This document shows positions 37,601 through 51,200 of a stretch of DNA of 64,000 nucleotides, piece after piece. The stretch is from Dysidea avara. Its lineage: Eukaryota > Porifera > Demospongiae > Dictyoceratida > Dysideidae. The first letter of the stretch is position 1, and every line of letters begins with the position of its first letter. The stretch lies in assembly GCF_963678975.1 (NCBI RefSeq), contig NC_089273.1, positions 6,092,507 to 6,156,506 on the forward strand, in the 5' to 3' direction. The position numbers and the translations under genes were made by a program. Under the pieces are notes generated by a model that was not told the origin of the DNA, did no database searches, and worked only from the letters and a program-made list of their open reading frames with translations.

Positions 37601-40600
37601 CTAAAGCAACCAACATCAAATATTTTAGGATACACAATTTTGACTGTTCTCATTGCTACGCCATTTACTGAAGCTCTGTTCCGCATTGCAGCAATGAGGT
37701 GATCCGTGGAAATGCTGTAATTGATTGATAGCACTTGTATTAACTCATGCGCAATTTCCTCTCCAGTAAGGGACTTTGATAGCAATCTGATACAGAGTAG
37801 CTGCTGCTGGACATTCCATGAATCATTGATATAACGGACCAAAATAGCTAGTGCCTCTCCACAGTGTGATGTACCATCAAAAATAACACTTAACCATTTT
37901 CCTTGTATTGACAGCTTGATATTCTGCTTTTCTTCCTCCAAAATAAATGGAATTAAGTCAAATAAATGCCTCCTGTCTGTAAGACGATGCCCGGTCTCTT
38001 CCAAAAGCTCACGAAAATGCCCTACGTACTTTACTGAGGTGTACATCAGCTTGTAGAAATGTTTTCACTACTTTAACACGAAAGACTTGTGGTTGCTCTG
38101 GAAGTGTCTCACCTCTTGCAGGCACTTCTTCATTGTACTTTCTAAGAGATTCCGCGATGTCTTGATCTTTCACTTTCTGTTGCTCTAGCCTTTTCTTTCC
38201 ATCACTGTGTTTGGTTGACTTGATATGGTAGCTAATGCTACTTTTCTTCAGTGGCAATTCTTCCCTACACTCCTGGCAAAAAAGCTTACTGGATGATACA
38301 ATGAATGGTTCTGTCGGATATTCTTTAACCCTTTGTTGAGGCTTGATACCTTTTGGATTACTTGGACAGCTAGAGCGTGCTCTTTTCTTGCCAGTTGGTG
38401 GGTTCTTCGTAACTTTTCGCTTACGAGACAGCTCTGACATGTTTGGGGCTTTAAGAACACTTAGCAAGGAAACAGAAGAATTTCCACTACGCATAGAAGA
38501 ATCAGATTCGATGCTTACAGCTTGGCTAGAGATATTTGTCACCTGATCAGATTCGTTTTCGCTATGGCCACCATCTTCTACTGCGACTCGATCTTCCATC
38601 GCATTTCCATCACTGTCGCTACTAGATTCAGAGTCCAACTGATTTAAAACGTTCATGGCGGGGCTGGAATAGCAATAGCTAGAACGATTCTCACAATTAA
38701 TTTAGCCTCGCGATTAACACCAACAAAGAAATTACCAACCTCGTTAACAGCTCGTGTTAGACAGTGTATTGTCAAATTCGATTGTGGGTTATGCACCAAG
38801 GCACTATGATTCAGTCATGATATTATAAAGAGGAAACTCGTTGTATGGTATGTTACCTTACTTCTGTGTGTTTCATGTACTCATACTGCAGTAATATCAC
38901 TCGTTTTGCCGTTAGACTATATAACATAGTTAATTTTGCTGAAATTTCCTCCTATTTTTCCAGCATTTTGCTCTTTGCTTTCATGTTCCTATTATTCTAA
39001 ATATTTTGCGGGCAAAATCGGTGCATCCCTATCAAATACTTTAACAACAGCAATTACAACTATAACCAAAATATGTTTTACAATACACGTGTCTCAAGTG
39101 TCTATTACCAGCCTATTTACACTTAGCTATATCTGCTGTCCAAGCTATATTACGCTATAATACATGTACTACCCACTTCAATTTCAGCTATGTTCAGCCC
39201 ATTACACAGTGTTATAAATGAAGAACAGTGTTAAGAATCCTCACTGCAATCAGTCCGGTCACCCTGGAAAATACGGACGATTCCCATTTTCAAATGTACC
39301 GTAGGGAAGCCATGCATTGCGCTACCACGAATCGACACCTTGGGTTGTCAGCAAAAAGAAATTGGACACAAAGGAGGACAAAGGTAAGTCCATGATGCGT
39401 GCATTGTACATACTGTGGTATTCGAAAAGTCATGTCTCAGGATGAAGCGACGTCGAACAGTGAAAAAGTCAGGCCCATAGCCTTAGCTGTTATTGAGTTG
39501 CACTTGCCTGAAGACATCAGATAGGCAAGCAGGCAAGCAGGCAGTTAGTCAGTAGAAAATTCCACTAAATATATTTTTATTTCATAGCTGGAAGCATTTA
39601 TGATCATACTGAAGGCACTTTTGAGTTTGGCTATACCTACTGAATACTGCCAAGGTGCCAGGATGGAGCTGTGAAGCTGTTTTTTGGGTGAATCTTTTGG
39701 CTAGGAAAATCCAAATCTCCACGATCCTTAATATACCATACTGTATGATAACAAAAGAATTGTACAAGTAAGAATAGTATATACCTCTTCAGAGCAGGAC
39801 CAGAGACCAGAGATTTTTAATGGTCAGGCCATCCATCTATAGTGATATTTAAGTCATTATCTGCTTTCATTTGATTGAACTGCTGAGCACATGCAGCATG
39901 CATCAGCATGCAAATGGGGACATGCTCCCCTAGAAAATTTTATGAAAATAAATGCTCTGAAATGGTATCTGAGTGCTCTTTCAGTTTTGTTAACATCAAT
40001 GGTATATCCTGGTGATCTTTTCTGTAGCACATAATTATAAAATGGGCATGAGTGCTCTGACTGATACAAACACAAGAGCCTGAAGGCCGTTAGGTCCAAA
40101 GCTGAATGCACTTATACAGGTAGAGCATGAGTGCACATTGTATAACTGTTATGTACCACTCACCTAATAGTTGGGGAGAGTCTCACACTGCACCTTTCAT
40201 AAAGGCCAGGTTTCTAACATTAACTGTGGGTGACCAAGCTGAAAATTGCAGCGACGTTCCTCTACACTACTGTAGCCACCTGAGATAATGCGTTTGACCA
40301 AAGCTGGTACACTATGGGCCAAAGCACTAACCTACATTCACCATTTAGTGCTCAGCATACATGATCAACTCGATTTCCTATGGTTCTCTCGAGTGACTTG
40401 CAAGCTTAAAAGTGGTCAGACACAAATATTCTTGCACTGATGGTTCACAGTACTCATCAAGAGCTACGTACTTTATGTGATGCATGTATAAAGAACCGTG
40501 CATGGGAAGACAACACTACTACATATATCCTCCATCAAGAATGGTTTACGTGACCACAGATCTATATAATCATGTAGCTATAGTGTATTTATGCAATGGT

Positions 40601-40825
40601 ATGTGTCACAACCTGGGCAAATATAAAAGAACATCATTGGCTGATACACTAAATGGCTGGAAGAAGGTTTAATTTCAAGACTACTCAGTGAGTTGAAATT
40701 CTTTTATGCATGTTGTTTGTCCAAGGTTGAGGACATCTTTATAGCAGTTAAACCATCGAAATGCTCATTGACACAAAATGTACATACAAACATACATAAA
40801 TGCATACGTACATATGTACATACAT

Positions 40826-40856
<31 letters not shown>

Positions 40857-42263
40857 TAGGGACCCGCCGATTATGCTCATAATTTTACCTATTATGCTAT
40901 GCTGTACTGCTAAAAAATTCACCTATTATGCTTAAATTAATGCTCAATATTTACCTATTATGCTCGATTATGCTCAATGTTCATGTCTTAGCTCATATGC
41001 TTTGCTACTAGTTTAACACCGTATAGAAAGAAAAAAATGAGTGGCTGGAACACAAATAATAAATTCTTGCTGCATGCCTGCATGTAAGAGAAAAGATCGA
41101 TATACTCTAATAGAACAGTCAGTTTTATGATTGTTCTATTAGAGTTACTGACTGCTCTATTAGAGTATATCGATCTTATTTTGCAATTGTCAGCAAGAAT
41201 TTACACTATTGTACAAATATTTAACATATTATGCTGGCATTACGCTCAATGCTTTTAGGTACCTATTATGCTCAAAATTATGCTAGCATAATCGGCGGGT
41301 CCCTAAACACACATACATACAAATGCAGGTGCTAACTAAGCAAACATAACTTGCGAGTTAGTTAAACAATATGACACACAATTTCACTCACCCGTTGAAG
41401 AAGTACCCTCACTAATATCAAATATAAACACTCCTGGTGTACCAACGTTACTATCACTAGCAATATTAATAATATCATCTGTACGCGATCCATTTACAAT
41501 GACAGCTTCCAGCCCATCTCCCTTGTTAATACCAACTTGTGCTGGAGTTCCTCCTGTTCCATTAACTCCACCATCATTATCTCCAGTGGTCCATTCTATC
41601 ATATCATCAGCATACAAGTAAATAGCGTAAGACTTTAATTGTCCATCTGTGGCCACCACACACTGGAATGTGTTGGTCTATAAAAAATAATAATTGTGTT
41701 CATTATATACATTAGCATTTGTACCACCACAAAGGTTTAATTATGGTGTTGAATGGTATGCTACAACTATAGTCCATTCATGTTCTGGTACCCTTATTAA
41801 TTCTTGCTTCAAGAGCTAACTGCTCAACATTTATTTTAGTAGTGCTGTAAAGACTTTAATTCTGGAACTGTTACTCAGAAAGTGCCTTGCTATGACCGAG
41901 AACAAGAGTAATGATGCTTTAGAAATACCCAAACAGTACATAAATATGTTTATAACATGAAAACATGCTTGTTTCCAGTTAAGTGAACTCAAAATCACTT
42001 CTTTGATACTATAGTTTATTCATGTAGCTTTGTGTCCTGGGTGAAAAATCGAATCTGCTGACATGGTCGATAAGACCGGTTTTCTCATACTGGGTCACAT
42101 ATATCAATCATGAATATTTCCAGGCTCTTGCTTATTTCACCAAGTTCTGACACTCGTATGTATACTAGTAATCGTGATAATCATGCACAGAAGTCTCAAT
42201 GAACATGCAAGCAGACATTGCTGCACTGCTCTCTAAAACACAACAATAACATATTGGCACCTG

Positions 42264-42295
<32 letters not shown>

Positions 42296-45200
42296 TGTGT
42301 GCGCAAGACTCACAGTTACCAAAACTTGATGAAGAAATACATGTACAGTGGAACCTTGATTATCTGAACACCAATTAACCGAATACTTGATCATCCGAAC
42401 ACCAAATCGAATGCTTAATTAGACTATTTTATCAACAAGCGTATGCTTTATTAGAGTAGTTGAGCAAAGCTCTGTATACAGATGTCTGGACATTCGAATT
42501 TATGTACTATTCGATTATATGAACACACTTCCCCCAGGTTCCCCCAATTAGTTTGAGGTTACCAGTGTTGGAGTAGTTACTTTTAAAATGTAACTTGTTA
42601 CATATTACATATTATTTACAACCGAACTAGTTAGTTACAGTTACATATTATCCATTCAATAAAGTAACTATAATAATATTACATATTATATTACATTGTG
42701 TCCACAGCCTTAAGGTGTGAAACTACCACTTTATCATGTGACATGGTTGCGTTGTTGGACAATGTGCAAATCTTGGTTATAAGTAAGAAGCTGGTGAATG
42801 AGCTTCATTCAGTAGGCTTCGTTACTTCGCAGTGGCTAGATGTTACTCCGTGGATTACTAACAAGATTAGTAACTTCGTTACTTAAAGTAATTTAGACTT
42901 GTTACAGTAACTTCATTACTTAGGTAATGCATTACATTTGCAAGTAAGTAACTTGAGTTATATTACCTGTTTTTACAGCATATTTCGCTATGTTACTTCT
43001 TTACCACAAAAGTAATAATTATTACAAAACACATTACTTATTATGTAACGTGTTACCCTCAACACTGGAGTTACACTGTAAAAGTAAAAAACCCTAACAA
43101 TCACACATACTTTGTAAGTTATGGATCCTCTAATAAAGCGCTTATGAATAGGGAAGCCCAGTTATCTTGTATAAGACACAAAGGAATTAGTAAGTACTTG
43201 GAACACTCCTCAAAGGTACAACATACATTCAGTGACAGATATAAAATGTCTAAAAGTAGTTTCTGAAAATTTAATATTATAATATCAGGTCACAAGGAAG
43301 TGTGTAGCGCAGCCAAGAAAGCCAGTGCACCTAAGTTGCTGTGATGAAATGTATTGTTCAGAACAAGTAGGCTGATCTGTTGATGTTGCTATGGTGTGTA
43401 CGTGCTGAGCTGGATCCTCAAAAACATTTAATAACTCATGAATGTAATTATACATGATCTTGAATTTGGTTCATTTGTAACACTGTTCAACTTTCCAAAA
43501 TAGTTTTAAATACTTTTGTTCAAATCTCTGACACAAGAGTTACGGCCAATCAAAATTTTCACTATAATATTTCCTTTAGGGAAGCCATAAAATACAATGT
43601 CCATTACAGCCTTTTCCCCAAACTTGTAACGGAGCCAAACTACATGTGTATGTTGTTGACACCTTTGCTGCCAGCACTGATCATTTGATTGACTGATATG
43701 TTAACTCCATCAAGAAAAAAAATGAACTTTTAATTTTAGCTGTTTTTCAGTATCCAGTTCAACTTGTACATACAGTACTATACATTCTGACAGTGAGAGA
43801 GTGAGGCAGGCAGACCAAAATACTGATTTTGACAATTCTTTAAAATTCCATATTCGGCTGACTGTAAGTGTTTTGCACTGTATTTGAGAGTATGTAAGAG
43901 TGTTTTGTAAAGGTGATTTTTATCATGTATAATACGTATGTTTATAATTATGATGGCTTTTAGACATGGCATATTTAGCAACACACATCACAATAGGGGG
44001 AACCCTACTAAACAATACTGTCATACTGTTTGATCCACCAACCAAGAGAGCTTAACAATCTTGTAGCACAAGCATTTGTGATGGATACATGTAACAGCTG
44101 GTGCAGTATCAGTTTTATAGTTTGCATACGTATTTAAAAACCATGCATGGTACATTAATAAGTTTCCTAGTGAAAAATTGTTGATGGTCGACATAGCTGT
44201 CTGCATTTTAGAGCCATTGACCAGCCTAATGCTAAAGGAGAGATGAACCATCTTTTGATTAATATGCTCTTTGAGGTAATTACTTGTAGCGCATTTATAA
44301 ATAGCTGTGGTTACATGAAGTCTTCTTTTTAATGAAACTGGCTATAGAATAGAGTGACAGTTTACATTTATCATCAGTCCTCTCAATGCTTCTCACAGAT
44401 CCCTAGTGGGATAACATTCACAGAATAAGTGTGCTCTTTAAAGGTTGTGCATATGGGATACCAAAAGGAAAGAATAGCTTAAATTACCAAGATTTGGTTG
44501 TACGTAGAAGCTGCTCATAATCTGTGGTGCATTTGCAATGCACTGTGTTCAGTTATGACTCTATAATACATTATGAATTGTTTTAGAAACAAGCAATGAA
44601 TAAACCTGCATTTATTTAGTAGGTGATAATTATAATGCATTGGATAGTTGAGAAATTCTTAATAACAGAGACAAGTGTATCTGCACATTTAAGGTATCGT
44701 GAAATCTAAAACTGAATATTTGCTTTTTGACAAATCACAATCTCACACTAATAAGGTAAGGAAGTCTCTCAACATGTTGTATACAAGCCATACATTGTAC
44801 AACACTAATTACTATGCATATCTTAATATGCTTTGATCACCATCCATGTCTTCTGTGTAAGAGTTCTAAGTCCTTTTACTCATAGTTATATTATAGTTTC
44901 ACTTTATAAAGTTTATTATGTGTGTATTCTGTGTCTAAATTGTGCTTAAAGAAGGAATTATACTAGCAAAGCTTTTAGCATAACAGTTTAAGCTTGACTT
45001 GGTTCATATGTGACCGGGCCTGTAAAAACAGGGTATGTGGGCACAAACTATATGCCCCATCATGCTACACAGATCATATCTCAGTACTGTAAAAGAACTT
45101 TCACATTCTGTATATTGCATCATAAAGCCTATCAAATGCTTACTAAGAGTGCATTGTGATAGCACAATAGTATAAAAATTTATGGGTGATGAAAGTGTGA

Positions 45201-48200
45201 AAAAGTAGGCAAAAATTGTGTTCCTACATGCTGTGCAGACCCAGTCACATGTACTGGTTACATATTTGTCAGTTGCACTATTGCAGTATCAAAGTACAAC
45301 ACAATAAGCTCCATACCACCATGTTTAAGTATGTACTTTGCATGTAATAGCATTACACATTGTGTAACTTTATACCTGATTAACAGTGCTGTTAAAATAC
45401 CCCACTCTATCCCATGTAAAGATGTACAATTGTGTAGCACTGAAGGGAGCTTGATAGGGAAAGGCAGTTCTTATTTCAGTGTTAGCTCTATCAAATAGTA
45501 GAGGATCAGTACTCTGACCATACCATACATCACCAGTTCCTCTAGTGTCCACATCAGCCCAGAAAACTGCCAGTAATGATCTATCTCCATCCAATGGTAG
45601 CGGATCAGTTGTGAATGTTATTGAACTATTTGTGAAACTGATACCTCCATTGATGTGGAGCTGGGAGGAAAAGATGAAAGCATTTAATAAAACCATCTGA
45701 TATATGTATGCACGGGGCAGATCCTGTTTGAAAGGAAGGGGGAGGGGGGACAAAGTATTACAATTATATGTATACTAAGAGTATACCTCAACAGTGTGTA
45801 CAGCTAGAGGGTCTAAGTGCATGCCCCAAAACCTCTCCCAGGGGGAGGCAATTTCAAGCTATGTTTGTGAACTGAAAGAAAATTTAGCTATGCATATAAG
45901 TATTACAGGATCGGGTTCACAAGTAACTATGGACAAAAACGTTTAAAAAAACGAGTGCCTAGATATGTGGTACTTTTACTTCAATCAAGTCTTTGGCATG
46001 TACTACTTAAAACTATAGCAGTACTATTATGCGGCATCTGAAGAAAAGGACACATTGTCTATATGTGACTGAATTTTGGAAAATCACCCATGTGGGTGCG
46101 CATGAAATAATTAGAATTTTCATGTTTAGTGGGTTGCTAATAAGGGCAGAGCACAGTTTTGAAAATATTTCAAGAAATTTCTTGTAATTTGAGGTAATGA
46201 GAATGGATTAAAATCATGAATAAGTAGCTTTGCACTATAAAGTTTACAATTTGATCATTAAATATTTTAGGTGTCAAATGCACCCACATGGGTGATTTTC
46301 CAAAATTCAGTCACATATACCTTTCAAACTTTTGTGACTCACAACTTGTGGGTATGCCATTATGCTACGTCAATGCAATTCTTTGACCTTATCAAACATT
46401 TAGAGCTACTATATATGTAACCGAACTTGGAAAATCACCCTTATGGGCACATTCGACACATTAAATATTTAGTTCTGAAACACAGCATTATAAGTTAAAT
46501 TCCTACCCATTTAAGGATAGAATAAACCATAGATACCTTGAATTACAAGAGGAAATGTTTGAAAAGCGTTTTCTGCTATTAAAAGCACCACGCTAGTTTC
46601 AAAATACTAATTCATTCAAGCATGACCCATAAGGGTGATTTTTCAATAGTAATGTAGGGTTAGTTCTACACTTTCTATTAGGTAATCTCAGTGAAAAAAC
46701 AACTGAAATTTGTCGATCTACAAAAGTTACGTACTTCAAAGAATTGCATGTATATGGTAGATAATATAACAAATGTGATGCTTTTACGTAAGTAATGAAG
46801 TTGTTTTTTTTATTACTAATCTGTGACCTGAAGTATACATACAGTGGATCGTCATAGTCCACTAAGTAGCTAACATTGAGCAACAACAATGTATTGAAGG
46901 CATGAAGCAGTATGAAGCTCACCTCAAACCAATGAATGAAGTTTATTGACCAGACAATAGTGTAATTTTTCTTGAATACAATAACCAAGATTTACATTTC
47001 CCTACAACAAGGTTGTGTCACATCATAAGATGGTAGTTATGTATGTGACAGCTTAAGGCTATTCAAATGAAGTAATGGTTTATTGTAGTTAATGTAATAC
47101 TGATAATTATAGCTAGTTATAATTACTAGTGTTGCACCGATATGAGGTTTTGCCGATATTCTGATAACCGATATTGAATAATGTTTTCAAGCCGATAAAT
47201 GTAGCCGATCTGATATAGTTACACCTTTTTCAGTCAGTCAGTAAGTCATTAGGTCTAAGTCCCTGAAATTAGGTTAGGTAATCCTAAGGCTGCAGCACAT
47301 GTTGCTGTCAGACCTTCAGTGCTGGTCACTGTAAAGTGCTAATAATAATAATAATAATAATAATAGCCAAGCATGTCGATTTTGTAGCAATTTTTACTAG
47401 AAATTTGATTGTGAAGGACCAATTTAGCTTGTTTATAGTAGCAGTATTGCTACAACAACAGCTGACAGTACACCGAAGTAATAACAATATTGTGAAGCAG
47501 GAAATGCAACTCAATACATTTGTAAACGTCATTTGGTGTACATGTTTACACATACACATATCTGTATCTGCTGCTTTTTTCACTGTGGTGCCGATCCGAT
47601 ACTGATATACCAAAAACAAGCCGATATATGGTGTTGTTGTTTTTTTGATAACAGATCTGATTATCGATGCAACACTAATAGTTACTCTTAGACTATAATG
47701 TAGAATATAGAGGGGGATAGAAAACTATCATGTGATTCATTATAATTTTTTTTTGTAACAAATGCAATTCTTTATCACAAACTAGTGTCACAAAATGGAT
47801 TTATAGTACTCTTTCGTAATGCGCACTTGTGTATCTAGGTGTTCCATCAACTATCCACTGCCTTGTCGAGCTTTATTCCTGCTTGTACTCCTCACCCACC
47901 CACACCAGCCCACAAGCATATGGCACACCTTACCAGTGACAGTAATGAAATTGGATAATTCTTGACAACCTAACCCTTCACTGATAAAGGTCATACAGTA
48001 CATCCCAAAATGTATTAAAACTCTCTGGTTGTTATGGCTGAAAGCAACAAACTGTGTTCAACTTCAAAACGATTTATTCCCTTAAAAGTGCAAATTTGTG
48101 GCATGGCTTACTCCTCGATAGTAATGATTAGCTTTACTTTGAGTTATGAAGTTGCTTTGTGCTACTATACACCCTGCAGAGTAAGCAACGTTTCTCTGCA

Positions 48201-51200
48201 AAATTTAATTAAGAGAGCTTACAAAATGTGTTAATGGATCTGTATAGGTGAGGAGTATGCCTATAAAAGTAGTTTTCTATCCCGGGTCTTACGGCCCTCT
48301 ATAATCTAATATGGGTAACTATAACTAATAATATCTGTTACAAGCAGTAGTAACAAGTAACAAATTATTTTTAAAAGGTAACTAAATTAGCTAGTACCCC
48401 AACACTGTGCAGATAAATGGAGGCGATTCATGAATTTCAACTTTGTTCTGGCTTTTTATGACAGCACAGTTTTACTGAAGAAATGTAGTCAAACAAGTGT
48501 ATATAGCACAATTTTATTTGAAAAACTTCGATTCCATGCCACAATTTTTCTATTGTGGATTCTCTGTCCACTTCTTTTGAGTACAACACTTGTACTTACG
48601 TCCTTAACTCTCGTAGTTAACAACCAACTAGTCCATAAAACTAGCCCTCTTTGCCAAGGCCCAACCAGTTCAATTGAATGATTGCACACATTCACTGAAA
48701 TTGTATTGAAACCACCTGAGCCTGGAGGTACAGTAACTTAATACAGATAGTTGCAACTATGTTTAGGACTAATCTGCTTGTCTAGCATGTTTTCTAACAA
48801 GGCAAGAAACATTATCTTGCATAAAATTTTAGGTAAAGTTGGTGGTATTTCTGGTCGCTTACTGTCAGAAATTAACTAATTTACCCTTGGAATACAATGA
48901 TACGTGTACTTTTACACTGCCAAATATTTTGTGCCATATTTCCTAATGTACATAGCTAAACATGTGTTGTTGGCAGCTAGCTGAATTTTCATTACAATTG
49001 GCTCTGTTGATTTATTTATTTACTTATTTAGCTAGCTATTTATTTATTTATTTATTATATCATACTGGAAAGAGAGCACCGCTTCAGAGGATGTTGGTCA
49101 TCATGCGTCATCATACATCTCATGATCTCAAACAAAAGTTCAATCCATTCAACCCTGACTCCTCAGTATCGATATACCTGTAGCTAAAGCGAATTGATAA
49201 CAATAAATTATGGTTCCCAGAGCCCATCTTTCAACTTCCCAACACTTTTAAACAATACAGCATTTCAAATAAATAAAAGAGAAAGAAAGTCTTAATGTTC
49301 AAACTGGGGGCAGGGAAGCAAACTCTGCCCAATCCTGTGTTGATGGAATTGTTGCCATTACAATGCTGCATCTCTAATGGCAATGATTCCATCAATACAG
49401 GATTGGGCAGAATTCACTTCTCTGCCCAACACTTTGTGTGGTTTTTATAACCAAGAAACAAACACTACATTCTAGTATACATACTTTTCATGAATGTGAC
49501 AAACGACTTCAATAATAACAATGCTAACTTCAGGCACCATGCTTTACTGTGTAATCACACGTAGTACAGTAGTACCTGATAGGGCTATGAAGGGTGGCCT
49601 ACCTCTTCTGCCACTGCTGATACACCCAGGAATAAGCTCATTGTAAGTTTTATGAATGGGAATAAAAATTCATCGTACGTTATGAATGTGAACCAACAAA
49701 AAAAGTTACAGAACTTTTTTCTCCGGTTTGAACACTTGCATATTGAGTGAGCCATGTGACTGTATTGATCTTGCAATACACAGGTGCTCAAATGGAAGCT
49801 AAAAGGTCTGTATGCATGCAAACCGAGTGACGTGAACACAAAACATTCGTCGTTACTTCCATTTATACCCTAACAAAAAAAAGAGATATAAACAAACAAA
49901 AATAATAACAACTAGCTGTCAAACTAACTTATAACTATACTAAAATTATAATTACAAAACTGACTACATGTAGACATTGAGAGCAGGGAAATCAGTGTCT
50001 CCATCATAGTATTGCAAAGCCCATTATCTTAATATCGCTCTGACATTGTTGGAACAAAATTACACTAACAGTTGTTGCAGCAAGTTCTTATGGGCCACTT
50101 AGGTAGAAGAAACACTTCTCACTGTGGTGTGATCAGCAATAGAGTAAAGAACTTGAAGCGTAAATGGAGACCGCATGCCTAATGTTCCACCACAAGGGGA
50201 ATAATGTCACACCCTGAGTCCTCTACAATATCCTGATGTCTTTCATCCTTTACCAACTCCCCAGCTGAAGCAGCTACTCTGGCAAAAGAAGAGGAGGATG
50301 AACTGCGTGCAGCCCGAGTCGTGCTACAAACTCAAGTGTCAAAGTATGCAGGATGGCTGTGCTAAACATCTGTGTGGTAAACATCACCAGGGTGGGAGTG
50401 ATCATCACCTGAAATCTGCTACTCCTTAGAGCCCCAGGATGACTCTGAGGAAAAGCATGGTACACAATGTCAACTAGTGCATCATGTCAATGGATGAGCA
50501 TAGGCCTATGAGCACATTCAAGAAGATGGTCATTGTAATGGTCAATGGTAGAAAAGTGGCAGTGGAAATAAGGAAACTCCTAACCGTAAACAAAGGCAGA
50601 CTAAAAACTCAGGACTATTAATAGAAAGACTGAGAGATACTTGAGAAAAAGCCTTAAGCCACCCACTGCTAGTTCCAGATGAGTGTGACAAAGTTGTAAG
50701 ACAAGCTTATTCACGGATACTTGAAACATTGTTTATTCTGGTGCTATTAGGGGGACACTATAATCTCAGACTCCCTCGTAAAATTGTGATTGACAACTGC
50801 GCTGTAGTTATATAGCTACTTTGAATTGGCATGCACACAACACTATCAAAATTGCTCTCAGATTCAATTTCAGACAGTTTGTTGCACTAAAATTTCTCAA
50901 GTTAAAAAACTACATACACAACCTTAAAAATATTGTCAAATTGAGTCCCAGATAGTCTAATTAAAAAAGAAACTCTCCGGACGATACACAACTATCAAAA
51001 ATATTACATAGTGCTGGCTATACAATATCAAAGAGCACCATGCAGTGTCTTAAAATAAGAATAGCTACTACACTCAGTCTCTCAAAATTGTCATTAAATT
51101 CAATCTCAGAAAGTGTAGTGTCAAAAATTGTTTGCTTTCAAACATTACATGCACAACCAGCAGAAATAAACTTGGATTTCAAATAATTTCAGAAAGCCCC

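Larger units (their letters stand above)
31334..39173 (-). mobile_element. Fossil Ty3/Gypsy LTR retrotransposon carrying a nested hAT
   Basis: The element lies on the minus strand with LTRs of about 178 bases at 31334-31511 and, split by the nested hAT, 36386-39173. The flanks match as a 5-base target duplication CACTT (31329-31333 and 39174-39178). Going 5' to 3': gag-like region and protease at roughly 34.9-36.25 kb, reverse transcriptase at 33.9-34.4 kb, RNase H at 33.0-33.7 kb, zinc-binding and catalytic integrase at 31.65-32.9 kb, then a purine-rich tract next to the downstream LTR. RT, RNase H and integrase motifs place it in Ty3/Gypsy. It is broken, with several breaks. The two LTRs differ at about 6 of 175 positions, so insertion is fairly recent in evolutionary terms. 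It sits in intron 3 of the NIDO gene and inside a copy of interspersed repeat R. Confidence 0.9.
36386..39173 (-). repeat. Upstream LTR of the Gypsy fossil, split by a hAT transposon
   Basis: LTR sequence occupies 39032-39173 and 36386-36429, and the hAT element fills the space between. A TGG-initial stretch immediately inside the LTR (about 36366-36383, minus strand TGGCGTAGTTGGCAGGAT) sits where a tRNA primer-binding site is expected. Confidence 0.85.
30270..39757. repeat. Interspersed repeat R, copy 2, split by a miniature element and the Gypsy fossil
   Basis: R-like sequence occupies 30270-30807, 31285-31333 and 39174-39757; the gaps are the GGATCC-type element (30808-31284) and the LTR element (31334-39173). 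Copy 1 supplies the uninterrupted order. Confidence 0.72.

Noticed and set aside
40693-40935. Frames with THTHT or VCVCV runs
   Set aside because: They are translations of a CA microsatellite.
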